Of a stretch of 64,000 nt of DNA, positions 25,353-34,868 are shown in pieces. The position numbers were made by a program, and so were the translations under genes. The notes below the pieces were generated by a model. It was not told where the DNA came from, did no database searches, and saw only the letters and a program-made list of their open reading frames with translations. Every line of letters starts with the position of its first letter. Position 1 is the first letter of the stretch. Origin of the DNA: JACJYC01 sp964558465 (GTDB taxonomy: Bacteria; Bacteroidota; Bacteroidia; Chitinophagales; Saprospiraceae); NCBI GenBank assembly GCA_964558465.1, contig CAZLEF010000015.1, forward strand, positions 38,244-102,243, read 5' to 3'.

Positions 25353-27086
25353 GTGAGTGTTGGCAATAAGCGACCTGCGCTGCTTTTTCTGGCTCTTAGC
25401 GCAATTCTCCTTTTGGCTTTTTATCCGGATAATGACCCGTATTATCCGAAGGATTATTTTCGTTCGCCCATCGACAAACCTTTGTTGTTGAGCGGTACGT
25501 TCGGTGAATTGAGACCCAACCATTTCCATGGCGGCATCGATATCAAGGCGATCATCGGTACCCCTGTCCGGTCGGTTGCCGATGGATACGTTTCCCTCAT
25601 CCGGGTTCAAGGCAACAGTTACGGCAATTTTCTGCAGGTAACCCATCCCAACGGGTATACCTCCTGTTACGCCCACCTGAATGACTTCAGCCCCGAACTC
25701 AGGGAATATATCCGCAGCCATCAACGGACTACGGAAAAATTTGAAGTGGAACTGAAGCCCGCACCCGACCAGTTTCCCGTTCTTTCTGGGGATTTGATCG
25801 GCGAGGTTGGCAATACCGGCGCCTCCCAGGGCCCCCACCTGCATTTTGAGATGCGCGAAACCCAATCGGGCAACGCGGTGAACCCGCTGTTGTTCGGTTT
25901 TGATGTCAATGACAGCCAACCGCCCCGCATGCACCAGTTGAAAGCCTATTGGCTCAGCGAAAAACGCGAAGAACTGGGCGCCAATATCTTTTCCCTTGTC
26001 CGGAAAAGTACAGGTTACGGAGTGAAAGGGGATACCCTGCTGTTTCCTTCCCCACAGGTCGGATTTGCCCTCAAGGTCTACGACCACATGAACAATGTGA
26101 GCAACTGGAACGGCATCTATGCCATGGACCTTTACCAGGATGACAACCTCATCTATAATTTTACGTTTGAGAAAATCGGTTTTGAAGAGACCAGGTACCT
26201 GAACGCCCACCTCGATTACCAGGAATATCTGCAGGACCGGGCCTATTTTAACCGCGGTTTTGCTTTGCCGGGCAATCAACTGTCCATCTACCGCCGGCAA
26301 AAAAACAACGGCGTGGTCAATCTGAACCCCGAAAAAGCCAGCAAGATCAAAATGGTGACCCGCGACATCCAGGGCAATACCTCTACCCTGGAATTCTGGG
26401 CCCGCCAAAAGGGCGAACCTCCGGTTTTACCCGAAAAAATCTACACTTATTTTATGCCTTATAATGAGGCCAGCATCATCGACCACCCGTCTTTTTACCT
26501 GCATTTCCCGGACAGCACCCTGTACGAGGATCTTTATATGGAGTATATTTTATCCGTCGACCTGTCCGACAATATTTATTCGTCCGTCCATCATCTCCAC
26601 GACGCTTCCGTACCCATCCACTGCTATTTTGACTTGTCCATCCGGGCAAACCGTTTGCCGGAAGAACTCCGGGACAAAGCGTTTATTGCCTTGTGCGGCC
26701 CCGGCAACCGGGTGCAGAACTGGGGCGGAACCTGGGATGAAAACGGATTTATGACCGCCAGGGTCCGAAGCCTCGGCGATTTTTGTATCATGACCGACCA
26801 GGTGGCGCCCACCATCCGGCCCGTTACTTTCAAATATGACATGCGCCGGCTCAAATCCGGAAGCTTCCGGATCAGCGATAATTACCCGGTCACCGGCAAT
26901 GCCAAAGGACTGGAATACCGCGCCACCATCGACGGCGAATGGGTGCTAATGGAACACGACGCCAAATCCAGGACGATCACTCACCGGTTTTCAAAAGACC
27001 TCCCGACCGGTAAACACGAGTTCCGGCTCGTTGTCACGGACGCCCTCGGCAATGAAGCGATTTATAGCCAGGAGTTTATCAAATAA
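25353..27086 (+). CDS. M23-family peptidase (LytM-like)
   Basis: 577 aa if the GTG at 25353 is used. A -7-like TATATTTA at 25326-25333 and the N-terminal hydrophobic stretch (ALLFLALSAILLLAF) just after GTG support this start over an ATG at 25242. The LytM domain is about residues 40-190: HFHGGIDIK supplies the first His and Asp, HLHFEM the HxH motif, so the Zn2+ ligands are present. The remaining 380 residues are beta-rich with no recognised domain. Likely a periplasmic or outer-membrane-facing peptidoglycan endopeptidase. Confidence 0.75.
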   Translation: MSVGNKRPALLFLALSAILLLAFYPDNDPYYPKDYFRSPIDKPLLLSGTFGELRPNHFHGGIDIKAIIGTPVRSVADGYVSLIRVQGNSYGNFLQVTHPNGYTSCYAHLNDFSPELREYIRSHQRTTEKFEVELKPAPDQFPVLSGDLIGEVGNTGASQGPHLHFEMRETQSGNAVNPLLFGFDVNDSQPPRMHQLKAYWLSEKREELGANIFSLVRKSTGYGVKGDTLLFPSPQVGFALKVYDHMNNVSNWNGIYAMDLYQDDNLIYNFTFEKIGFEETRYLNAHLDYQEYLQDRAYFNRGFALPGNQLSIYRRQKNNGVVNLNPEKASKIKMVTRDIQGNTSTLEFWARQKGEPPVLPEKIYTYFMPYNEASIIDHPSFYLHFPDSTLYEDLYMEYILSVDLSDNIYSSVHHLHDASVPIHCYFDLSIRANRLPEELRDKAFIALCGPGNRVQNWGGTWDENGFMTARVRSLGDFCIMTDQVAPTIRPVTFKYDMRRLKSGSFRISDNYPVTGNAKGLEYRATIDGEWVLMEHDAKSRTITHRFSKDLPTGKHEFRLVVTDALGNEAIYSQEFIK

Positions 27087-27276
27087 ATAAGAGTGCCGGC
27101 AGGGATGGCAAAGGGCGCGTCACTGCTAACGCATTTGTGGAGCGCCTGTGACGCAGTGTCAAGTATGAATCAGAAGCTACTTGTTATTGAGGTGTTAAGG
27201 ATGCGTGGAATAAATACTGAGAGATGAATAGTCAACTACCTTTGGCAGGCCTTAAATGATATAAAAAATTGGTCTT

Positions 27277-28035
27277 ATGAAAAACATCCAAAATAAGTTC
27301 ATTATTCTTCTTTCCATCATTTTTGCCCTTCCTGATCTCGGTTCTGCACAAGGCAATTTACCCGGTGCGTTGAAGTTTGAAGTGAACAGAGTCTATCCCT
27401 ATATTTCAATTACAAAAGAAGCGCTGAATAAAGCCAATAGCTTAACGGATCTTAACCGGCATTATCGGTCATCCTGGATAAAAGAATTTATTTCAGTTGA
27501 AATATCGACATGCCATAAAGGGAAAATCCTAAAATCCGTCAGTAAAAGTGATATCCTCAGCCAGGAACAAAAAGACAGGATGAATATGGCGGATGCAGGC
27601 GCAGACATTTCGGTTAAGGTTAAATACATGCCGGAGAACACCTTAAAGTACAATGAGCCTAAGGAATACGATTTTACCTTTACGGTTGACCCCGAACTCG
27701 GGGCAAAATATCCTGGCGGACACCAACAATTGGTAAAATACCTGAAAGAAAAAGCCATTGATAAAATTCCTGGCGATAGTTTCAGAAATTATGATTTGAC
27801 AGCGGTAAAATTTACCATTAGCGAAGAAGGGGAAATTATCAATGCCCATATATTTGGTTCTGAATACCAGACCGCTAAAAATAGCGAAACAGATTACCTA
27901 TTATTGGAGACGATTCGCAACATGCCCTGCTGGATGCCGGCAGAACATGCTGACGGCGCCAAAGTAAAACAGGAATTTGTATTAACGGTCGGAAATATGG
28001 AAAACTGTGTAGTCGGCCTTTTGAATATCCGGTGA
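27277..28035 (+). CDS. Exported protein with TonB-C-like C-terminal domain
   Basis: 252 aa with signal peptide (cut near GSAQ). The last 90 residues look like a TonB C-terminal domain: YPGGHQQLVKYLKEKAI, then a strand VKFTISEEGEIINAHIFG and IRNMPCWMPAEHADG. Bacteroidota encode many such secreted proteins without the membrane anchor of true TonB. Role unknown. The 190 bp upstream contains nothing recognised. Confidence 0.6.
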   Translation: MKNIQNKFIILLSIIFALPDLGSAQGNLPGALKFEVNRVYPYISITKEALNKANSLTDLNRHYRSSWIKEFISVEISTCHKGKILKSVSKSDILSQEQKDRMNMADAGADISVKVKYMPENTLKYNEPKEYDFTFTVDPELGAKYPGGHQQLVKYLKEKAIDKIPGDSFRNYDLTAVKFTISEEGEIINAHIFGSEYQTAKNSETDYLLLETIRNMPCWMPAEHADGAKVKQEFVLTVGNMENCVVGLLNIR

Positions 28036-28168
28036 GATGGATGAGCAATAGAATATACTTTCAACTTTTGTAACTTACATCGGCTACCGTTCCGGGCTGA
28101 ACGTTTTCCAAATGCCCTGCCGAACGCAAAGTAGCTGTACAGCATGGGCGTGGTAACAAAAAAAAACC

Positions 28169-29806
28169 TCAATTCAAGTATTTCCCCACAATCGGCATCC
28201 GCCGTCCCATCCCGAACGCCTTGCTGGATACACGCAGCACCGGGGGGGTCTGGTAACGTTTGAATTCGTTGATGTTCACCATCCGTAGGGCCCGCCGCAC
28301 GGTTGCCTCGTCGAAACCCATGGCGATGATGTCCTGGGGGCTTTGCCGGCGTTCGATGTACTGGAACAGGATCGGATCCAGTTCTTCGTAGGGCGGCAGG
28401 CTGTCGGAGTCCTTTTGCCCGGGTCGCAGTTCAGCGCTGGGGGGTTTGGCAAGGGTGTTCTGAGGGATCACTTCCCCGTCCTTGTTGATGAAATTGGCCA
28501 GGTCGTAAACCTCGGTTTTGTACACGTCGCCGATCACGGAGAGACCTCCGCAGAGGTCGCCGTAAAGTGTGCCGTAACCCACCGCAATCTCGCTTTTATT
28601 GGAAGTATTCAGCAAGATATGACCAAATTTATTGGAAAAGGCCATCAACAGCATCCCCCGTATCCGGGCCTGGATGTTTTCCTCCGTCAGGTTGAACGGT
28701 TGGGCCCAGAAATGGGGTTGCAAGGCGGCGGCATACGATTCAAAGATGGGTTGGATCGGTATCAGATCGTATTGAACACCCAGGTTTTCGGCAAGTTTGC
28801 GGGCATCCAGAACGGAATGTTCCGAGGAGAACTGCGAGGGCAGCAGGATGACCCTGACATTGCCGGGGCCCAGGGCGCGGGCTGCCAATACGGCTACGAC
28901 CGCAGAGTCGATGCCGCCCGACAAACCCAGGATGGCCCGCTTGAAACCCAGTTTCCCGAAATAATTCCGAATGCCCTCCAGAATGGCGTCATGGATCAGG
29001 GTGATCTTATCCCGGGCCTGTTCGCGGTTGACGCCGCCGCGCAGCACGGCATCCAGGTCGTAGGTTCTGACCACTTCGGTAAAATAAGGGAGTTCGTCGA
29101 ACACCTGCCCGTCGGGTGAAAGCACCACCGAACCCCCGTCAAAGATCAGTTCGGTCTGGGCGCCGGTATGGTTCACATAAAATAAAGGAAGGTTGTACCG
29201 GGCGACATTGGTTTTCAGGACCTCGATCCGCTCTGCCGCATGGTCGAAGGCAAATGGCGAAGCCGATACGTTAAGAATGAGATCGGGTTTCTGGTCCATG
29301 ACCTCGTCCATAGGGCATACCTTGTACAAGGGGTTTTCATTGCCCACGTTCCAGAGATCTTCGCAGATTGTAATGGCCAGCCGTTTGCCCCGGAATTCAA
29401 AAACCCGCCATTCGTGCGCCGGCTCGAAATACCGGTATTCGTCAAAAACATCGTAAGTCGGCAGAAGGGTTTTGTGTTGTACGAACTGTACCCCGCCTTC
29501 CGCCAGAAAATAAGCGGAATTATAGAGGTCTTTACCTTCCGGCAACGGATTCCGGCTGGGCGATCCGACCAGGATGGCAATGCCGTGCGCCGCTTCAGCC
29601 AGTTTTTCAACAGCAGAATTGGCCAGTTGTATGAAATCGTCGAACTCCAGGAAATCCCGTGGCGGGTAGCCGGTCGTTGCCAGCTCGGGCAGGCAAACGA
29701 TATCGGCGCCCTGGGCCTTGGCTTCTTCCACTGCATGCAGCATTTTTTTCAGGTTGCCCTCAAAGTTGCCGATATGGCAATTGATCTGGGCAAGGGCTAT
29801 CTTCAT
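28169..29806 (-). CDS. nadE: Glutamine-dependent NAD+ synthetase
   Basis: 545 aa, cytoplasmic, last step of NAD+ synthesis. The N-terminal glutaminase (about 1-250) shows the nitrilase triad: Glu in CLPELATTGY, Lys in HKTLLPTYDVF and Cys in TICEDLW. The C-terminal synthetase has the P-loop LGLSGGIDSAVVA near residue 293 and NTSNKSE later. Length matches the two-domain type. A -7 element TATATTTG (29843-29836) and a palindromic operator lie upstream. Confidence 0.93.
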   Translation of the reverse strand: MKIALAQINCHIGNFEGNLKKMLHAVEEAKAQGADIVCLPELATTGYPPRDFLEFDDFIQLANSAVEKLAEAAHGIAILVGSPSRNPLPEGKDLYNSAYFLAEGGVQFVQHKTLLPTYDVFDEYRYFEPAHEWRVFEFRGKRLAITICEDLWNVGNENPLYKVCPMDEVMDQKPDLILNVSASPFAFDHAAERIEVLKTNVARYNLPLFYVNHTGAQTELIFDGGSVVLSPDGQVFDELPYFTEVVRTYDLDAVLRGGVNREQARDKITLIHDAILEGIRNYFGKLGFKRAILGLSGGIDSAVVAVLAARALGPGNVRVILLPSQFSSEHSVLDARKLAENLGVQYDLIPIQPIFESYAAALQPHFWAQPFNLTEENIQARIRGMLLMAFSNKFGHILLNTSNKSEIAVGYGTLYGDLCGGLSVIGDVYKTEVYDLANFINKDGEVIPQNTLAKPPSAELRPGQKDSDSLPPYEELDPILFQYIERRQSPQDIIAMGFDEATVRRALRMVNINEFKRYQTPPVLRVSSKAFGMGRRMPIVGKYLN

Positions 29807-29835
29807 GGTTGCAATTATTGGGCCTCATTTAAGGA

Positions 29836-29873
29836 CAAATATAAACCTACTTAGTTTAAAAAGAAAACTAAGT
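29836..29873 (-). promoter_or_regulatory. nadE promoter with candidate operator
   Basis: The -7 element TATATTTG covers 29843-29836. Directly upstream is the palindrome ACTTAGTTT-N7-AAACTAAGT (29849-29873), nine perfect base pairs per arm, placed between the -33 and -7 regions as expected for a repressor site. NAD genes are commonly controlled by Nudix-type NrtR repressors; whether this is such a site is inference. Confidence 0.5.
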
Positions 29874-30076
29874 GAGGAATAAAAAAATGGATTATTTTTA
29901 AATTTTTTCATTTTTCAGGTAACCTTATTCTCCAATCCCCGTTAAAACATTCCAGAATGCCTTCAATAGCGGCGGAAAACGAGTTGAATGCCTTGTATGA
30001 ACCCAAAAAACCAGAAAAGGAGTGAGCTTTGGCGAAAAAAAACATCCGGAATTTTTTTTTATTTGAAAAAAAAATC

Positions 30077-30398
30077 TATATTTGCCCCTGTTATCAAAAG
30101 AGCTGAGAGAGTTAACCATATCTGGAGTATTTAGCAAAGGATCAATCCCGACGGGATCGTTCTCCTGACCTGATTTTTCATCTTCACTCCCTTTTTTCTG
30201 CTTTCTACATACCATAACGACATTTTGTCCCTGCATTTTGCGGGTATTCATAACGACTTTTATTTCCGGATTGCCGGAAATCAAGAATAAAGGCGATTGG
30301 ATTGTATGTGATTAACCAAGAACCATTTTCAAGTGAATACTTAAATCGGTTTTTGGGATGGCCTCTCTCCGTGCAGACAGGAGGGGGGCTTTTTTTTT
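30077..30398 (+). ncRNA. Candidate structured RNA, about 310 nt, with promoter and terminator
   Basis: A textbook -7 element TATATTTG is at 30077-30084, so transcription should start near 30090. A strong terminator closes the unit: GCCTCTCTCC (30361-30370) pairs with GGAGGGGGGC (30380-30389), followed by nine T. Between them no convincing reading frame exists, but there are hairpins: ATTTCCGG-ATTG-CCGGAAAT (30262-30281) and CAATCCC-GAC-GGGATCG (30144-30160). It lacks tmRNA, RNase P and SRP signatures. It could be an independent small RNA, or a leader/attenuator for the gene at 30524. Confidence 0.45.
30361..30398 (+). terminator. Rho-independent terminator ending the candidate RNA
   Basis: 10-bp stem with a 9-nt loop and a run of nine T. 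Confidence 0.85.
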
Positions 30399-30404
30399 AA
30401 GCCA

Positions 30405-30510
30405 AAATGTAAAATTTAAACGATTGAATGTAAAAGTGATGCCCGCACTGTACTTTTACATTTTGCATTTTACATTTTACATTTTGCATTTTGCATTTTG
30501 CATTTTGACT
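30405..30510. repeat. attttgc / attttac tandem array
   Basis: Degenerate 7-bp units (acattttgcattttacattttac...) fill the space before the start of the ATP-grasp-like gene, matching arrays at 495-560 and 2055-2140. Confidence 0.65.
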
Positions 30511-30523
30511 TCAATCCAAAGCC

Positions 30524-31714
30524 ATGATTCCGGAAATTCGGCAATCCTACAACGCTGCCTTCAAACCTGAAACCTATCAAGCTTTCCTGGATTGGATCGC
30601 CGCCCAATTCAGTTACAGACCGCCGTTCCGGATCGCTGAGACGCCGGTATTTATTCCCGCCTACCTGAAAAAACAACTGGAAGAGGCCTGCGAAGCCCTG
30701 GTTGATGTGATCGTCCGGCCTGATTTCAAACAATTGTCCGAAAGCGCATTGTTACCGGGTCAGATCGCCCCCAACGAAACTGCCCATACCTCCTTTCTCG
30801 TCCTCGATTTTGGGGTATGCCGTGATGAAAACGGACAGTATTTCCCGCAACTGATCGAAGCCCAGGGGTTTCCTTCCCTGTTTTTTTATCAGGACTTTCT
30901 GGAGCAAGCTTACCGCCGGCATTTTGATATTCCCGCCGGCATGACCCATCTTTTCGGCGGCTTTGACTCGGCTGGTTACCAGGATCTCCTGCGGAAAGTG
31001 ATCATCGGCGACAGCAACCCGGAGCAGGTCATCCTGCTGGAGATCGAACCTGAAAAACAAACGACTGCCATTGATTTTGTGGTTGGAAAACACTTGTACG
31101 GGATCGAACCGGTGTGCATCACCAGGATCCGGAAAGCAGGCCGAAACCTTTATTATGAGCGTGACGGTCGCAAAATTCCAATCGAAAAAATTTACAACCG
31201 CATTATTTTTGACGAGCTGCTGAAACGCAGCGACCTGGTCCGCGAATTTGACCTCACCGACGAGTTCGACGGCCGGTGGGTCGGCCATCCCAACTGGTTT
31301 TTCCGCATCAGCAAACATACCCTGCCGCTCTTCAAAAACAAATACGTGCCCGAGTCTTTTTACTTGCACCAGTTAAAATCTATCCCGGAAGACCTCGAAA
31401 ATTACGTCCTCAAACCGCTGTTTTCCTTTGCAGGCACGGGCGTGGTCATCAACGTAACCCGCCAGGATATCGAATCGGTTGATCATCCGGAAAATTATAT
31501 CCTGCAGCGAAAAGTAGAATACGCCCCTGCCATCCTGACGCCTGATATGCCCGCCAAATGCGAGATCCGCATGATGATGGTCTGGGAAGACGGAGCGCCC
31601 CGCCCGGTGCTGGTCAATAACCTCGTCCGCCTGAGCAAGGGCGAAATGGTGGGCGTCCGTTTCAACAAGGATAAAGAATGGGTAGGGGGGACGATCGGTT
31701 TTTTTGAACCCTAG
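30524..31714 (+). CDS. ATP-grasp-like protein of unknown function
   Basis: 396 aa, cytoplasmic. The C-terminal third has features of an ATP-grasp fold: YVLKPLFSFAGTGVVI (a Gly-rich loop after Lys), YILQRKVEYAP, and CEIRMMMVWEDG...LVNNLVRLSKG. The arrangement recalls circularly permuted ATP-grasp or glutathionylspermidine-synthase-like ligases. Substrate not identifiable. The stop codon TAG lies inside a 27-bp repeat (31711-31737). Confidence 0.55.
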   Translation: MIPEIRQSYNAAFKPETYQAFLDWIAAQFSYRPPFRIAETPVFIPAYLKKQLEEACEALVDVIVRPDFKQLSESALLPGQIAPNETAHTSFLVLDFGVCRDENGQYFPQLIEAQGFPSLFFYQDFLEQAYRRHFDIPAGMTHLFGGFDSAGYQDLLRKVIIGDSNPEQVILLEIEPEKQTTAIDFVVGKHLYGIEPVCITRIRKAGRNLYYERDGRKIPIEKIYNRIIFDELLKRSDLVREFDLTDEFDGRWVGHPNWFFRISKHTLPLFKNKYVPESFYLHQLKSIPEDLENYVLKPLFSFAGTGVVINVTRQDIESVDHPENYILQRKVEYAPAILTPDMPAKCEIRMMMVWEDGAPRPVLVNNLVRLSKGEMVGVRFNKDKEWVGGTIGFFEP

Positions 31715-31737
31715 TACCGCTGACCTCCGGTCGGCGG
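31711..31737. repeat. 27-bp palindromic repeat, second copy at 62121-62147
   Basis: CTAGTACCGCTGACCTCCGG then TCGGCGG. The copy at 62121-62147 is its reverse complement with one difference. The repeat supplies the stop codon of the preceding gene. Confidence 0.75.
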
Positions 31738-31889
31738 CAAATCAACCGTTCGCAAGAGGCTGCTCCCGGTTGCGGCTGAAATCCGCCCGGGATTCTGCCA
31801 ATAAATTTGGCGGGTACGATACGCCGCTCACCCCCGCTCACACTCTCTCCAAAAAAGCCTATCTTTACCCCACCTAACCAACTTACCCA

Positions 31890-33314
31890 ATGGAGCCCAT
31901 CAGCGTTTTTGACATGTTCAAAATAGGGGTAGGCCCGTCCAGTTCCCACACCCTGGGTCCGTGGCGCGCCGCCCTGCAATTTTTAGGAGAACTAAAGGCG
32001 CCTGGTCATTTTGAAAAACTCCGCAGGGTGGATGTTGCCCTGTACGGCTCGCTTGCCCTTACCGGGAAAGGCCACGGCACGGATATCGCCATTCTTCTGG
32101 GGCTTAGCGGACAGAATCCGGAGACCATACCGCTCGACCGGGTACACGGCATCCCGCAAGAGGTGGCCGACCGGAAAAGTTTGTGGCTGGACGGGCAAAG
32201 GCAAATTCCCTTCGACCCGGAAAAGAACCTGGTCTTTCACTACGACGAATGTTTGCCGGGCCATGCCAACGGCTTGAATTTCAAGGCATTTGATGGAGAA
32301 GGCGCCCTTTTGTACGATGGCGTTTATTACTCCGTGGGCGGCGGGTTTGTGGTCAGGGAGGGTGAAAACCTGGAAGATCCGCGGGCCATACCGCCGTTTG
32401 CAATTCACAAGTCGGCCGACCTCCAGCGCCATTGCCTGGAGGAGAGCGCCGCAATCTGGGAGATCGTTTTGATCAACGAACGGACCTGGACGCCCAAACC
32501 CGGCGTCAAAAACGGGCTGTTGAGGATATGGGATGTCATGCTGGAGTGTATCTGGAAAGGCTGTCATACGGAAGGGGAATTACCGGGCGGATTACACGTC
32601 AACCGGCGGGCGCCCGGCATCCGGCGAAAATTGCTGGGGCCTGTTGATTGCGCCGACGGCGTGCAACTCCTGGAGACGATCCGGAGCAAAAACTACGATT
32701 TCTCCCAGATCGTCAAGTGGATCGGCTGTTTTGCGATGGCTGTGAATGAAGAAAATGCCAATTTTGGCCGGGTAGTGACCTCGCCCACCAACGGCGCCGC
32801 CGGGGTCATACCCGCCGTTTTGCTGTATTACCTGGCCTTCATCAATAAAAACGCCGGTAAAGACGATATTGTCCGGTTTTTATTGACGGCAGGTGTGATC
32901 GGCAGCATTTTCAAACAAGGCGCTACGATTTCTGCGGCTATGGGCGGGTGTCAGGCGGAGATCGGCGTATCGTCGGCAATGGCCGCCGCCGCCCTCACGG
33001 AAGCGCTGGGCGGCAGCGTAGGTCAAACCCTGATGGCTGCCGAAATTGCTATGGAACACCACCTGGGCCTCACCTGCGATCCCGTCGGCGGCCTGGTACA
33101 GGTGCCTTGTATCGAACGGAACAGCATGGGCGCCGTCAAAGCCATTACCGCAGCCAATATTGCGCTGGAAAGTGATCCCGCCAAAGCCAAAGTGACCCTC
33201 GACGATGTAGTGAAGACCATGTGGGAAACTTCAAAGGATATGAACCATAAATACAAGGAGACTTCACTGGGCGGGCTGGCTGTGCATATTGCGATCAGTG
33301 TGCCGGAATGTTAG
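31890..33314 (+). CDS. sdaA: L-serine ammonia-lyase (single-chain, iron-sulfur)
   Basis: 474 aa. Converts L-serine to pyruvate and ammonia using a [4Fe-4S] cluster. The N-terminal beta domain has GVGPSSSHTLGPWRAA. The alpha domain (about 200-474) holds the cluster Cys in GGCQAEIG, LTCDPVGG and VPCIERNS, the typical trio. Length matches single-chain bacterial enzymes. A -7-like TATCTTTA at 31860-31867 gives a short leader. It stands alone. Confidence 0.93.
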   Translation: MEPISVFDMFKIGVGPSSSHTLGPWRAALQFLGELKAPGHFEKLRRVDVALYGSLALTGKGHGTDIAILLGLSGQNPETIPLDRVHGIPQEVADRKSLWLDGQRQIPFDPEKNLVFHYDECLPGHANGLNFKAFDGEGALLYDGVYYSVGGGFVVREGENLEDPRAIPPFAIHKSADLQRHCLEESAAIWEIVLINERTWTPKPGVKNGLLRIWDVMLECIWKGCHTEGELPGGLHVNRRAPGIRRKLLGPVDCADGVQLLETIRSKNYDFSQIVKWIGCFAMAVNEENANFGRVVTSPTNGAAGVIPAVLLYYLAFINKNAGKDDIVRFLLTAGVIGSIFKQGATISAAMGGCQAEIGVSSAMAAAALTEALGGSVGQTLMAAEIAMEHHLGLTCDPVGGLVQVPCIERNSMGAVKAITAANIALESDPAKAKVTLDDVVKTMWETSKDMNHKYKETSLGGLAVHIAISVPEC

Positions 33315-33319
33315 AAATT

Positions 33320-33385
33320 GATACGATTGAATCGATTGAATCGATTGATACGATTTTTACCCGCATGGCCACGCTTTGGGCGTGG
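33320..33385. repeat. 9-bp tandem repeat gattgaatc and ccacgc palindrome
   Basis: gattgaatcgattgaatcgattgatacgatt at about 33324-33354, then CCACGCTTTGGGCGTGG at 33369-33385. Confidence 0.6.
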
Positions 33386-33434
33386 CGGGCGGGGGTTCGA
33401 TTTTTAGGCTTCGCATCAACAAATCAACATTTAA

Positions 33435-33875
33435 ATGAGCGATCAAATACCCATCATCCGCCAGGGAACAATGGCAGAGGCGGTGGCCGTGGCGAGCGCA
33501 ATTCCTGAGTTCAACGACCCGCCGGATGAGCGGGAATACCACAAGCGGCTGGATCGGGTTCCCCATTTGATCCTGGTTGCTGAACAGGGAGGAATAGTTG
33601 CCGGGTTTAAAGCCGGATACGAAAGAGACGGCGGTTTTTATTCCTGGATAGGCGGTGTATTGCCGCCGTTCCGGCGGGCGGGAATTGCCGGAAAGCTGGC
33701 GGAAGCCCAGGAAATCTGGGCCAGACAAAAGGGATATGCCACCATTACCTTTAAAACCAGAAACCAACACAAAGGGATGCTTATATTTGCCCTTCGGAAC
33801 GGGTTCGATATCGTTGGTTTTACGCCCCAAAAGGAAAGGGCGGCCAACCGGATCCTGTTGCAAAAGTGTCTTTGA
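33435..33875 (+). CDS. GNAT-family N-acetyltransferase
   Basis: 146 aa. Acetyl-CoA-binding motif A is VLPPFRRAGIAGKLAEAQEIW (R/Q-x-x-G-x-G/A variant RRAGIAGK) near residue 75, and motif B is RNQHKGMLIFALRNGFDIVGF. Substrate unknown. It is 16 bp upstream of a barrel gene. The leader contains a ccacgc palindrome and gattgaatc 9-bp repeats. Confidence 0.8.
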   Translation: MSDQIPIIRQGTMAEAVAVASAIPEFNDPPDEREYHKRLDRVPHLILVAEQGGIVAGFKAGYERDGGFYSWIGGVLPPFRRAGIAGKLAEAQEIWARQKGYATITFKTRNQHKGMLIFALRNGFDIVGFTPQKERAANRILLQKCL

Positions 33876-33891
33876 TCCAAAAACAATAACG

Positions 33892-34779
33892 ATGATGGGA
33901 ATGAACAGGAACATTTTTGTATTGGCCTTATTGATCTTGCTGCAATGGCCGGCCTTCGGACAGCGGATCTCGGGCGGATTTAAAGCGGGGCTCAATTTTT
34001 CAACCCTGGACGGTCCTGATGAAACGGATAACAATGGCGAAGCATTGGAGGTCAATAAAACCAATACGGGATTTCATATCGGCGCTGCAATGCGGATGGA
34101 ACTGACGGACTATTTTGGGTTGCGGGCCGAATTGCTCTATTCGCAAAAAGGAACCAATTTGACCTACGACGGCCCGTCATGGTGGGTCTTTTATCCGCAG
34201 GCCGGCAATCCCATCTACAGTACGGGCATCCGCCAGGAGGTGATCAGCGTCACCAATACCTATATCGATCTCCCGCTGATGGCTTATGCCCGTTTCGGCC
34301 GGGTGGAGATTTCCGGCGGGGTCAATGCGGCCGTACTCCTGGGCTCCCGGGGAACGGGCGACCTCACCTACCGGGGCCAGTCGCTGAGCGGCGCCAATAT
34401 TGAATCGTTCGATCTGGCGCTGGACTACAACTACCTTTCGGATGAATGGAGGGGCGCCAATACGACCGAAGAACACCTCAGGACCATCAGCGGCACACAG
34501 GTCGGCATTCCCAAAAATATCGGCGCTTATTACCATGGTTTCGACAATGGTGAAAAACTTTTTCAACGGCTCGATTTCGGGCTGAATGCTGGCCTCTCCT
34601 TCTTTATGAGCCGAAGCCTGTTTCTGGGTTTCCGGCTCAATTACGGCCTCACGGACATCACCAACGGAAGCCAGGATATCTCCAGGGCCCAACTGGCGGC
34701 CGACCGCAGTTTCATTATGCAAACCCAGGATGCCGACCGCAATTTTTCCCTGCAGGCATCCATCGGATTCAGTTTATAA
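33892..34779 (+). CDS. Outer-membrane beta-barrel protein (PorT-like)
   Basis: 295 aa from the ATG at 33892 (MMGMNRNIFVLALLILLQW). Signal peptide ends near AFGQ. The mature start RISGGFKAGLNFSTLDG is the classic entry strand of this Bacteroidota family, and it ends NFSLQASIGFSL, a typical terminal strand. Larger than the 5853 paralogue because of a central insertion near 170-220. Overlapping upstream frame belongs to the GNAT gene region and is not used. Confidence 0.75.
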   Translation: MMGMNRNIFVLALLILLQWPAFGQRISGGFKAGLNFSTLDGPDETDNNGEALEVNKTNTGFHIGAAMRMELTDYFGLRAELLYSQKGTNLTYDGPSWWVFYPQAGNPIYSTGIRQEVISVTNTYIDLPLMAYARFGRVEISGGVNAAVLLGSRGTGDLTYRGQSLSGANIESFDLALDYNYLSDEWRGANTTEEHLRTISGTQVGIPKNIGAYYHGFDNGEKLFQRLDFGLNAGLSFFMSRSLFLGFRLNYGLTDITNGSQDISRAQLAADRSFIMQTQDADRNFSLQASIGFSL

Positions 34780-34868
34780 GAGGTTTAAAAACAAGGATTT
34801 ATAATGCGGGTTTTAAAAAATATTGCCGCTGCCGAAAAAAATATTTTGATTATTTCAAATAAATACGC

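Noticed and set aside
29925..30284. 119-codon minus-strand frame
   Set aside because: It covers a promoter, hairpins and A/T runs of the candidate RNA; no recognisable domain and poor composition.
30090..30360. Riboswitch (TPP, cobalamin or SAM)
   Set aside because: An agctgagaga segment caught the eye, but the conserved cores of these riboswitches are absent and the downstream gene is not in those pathways.
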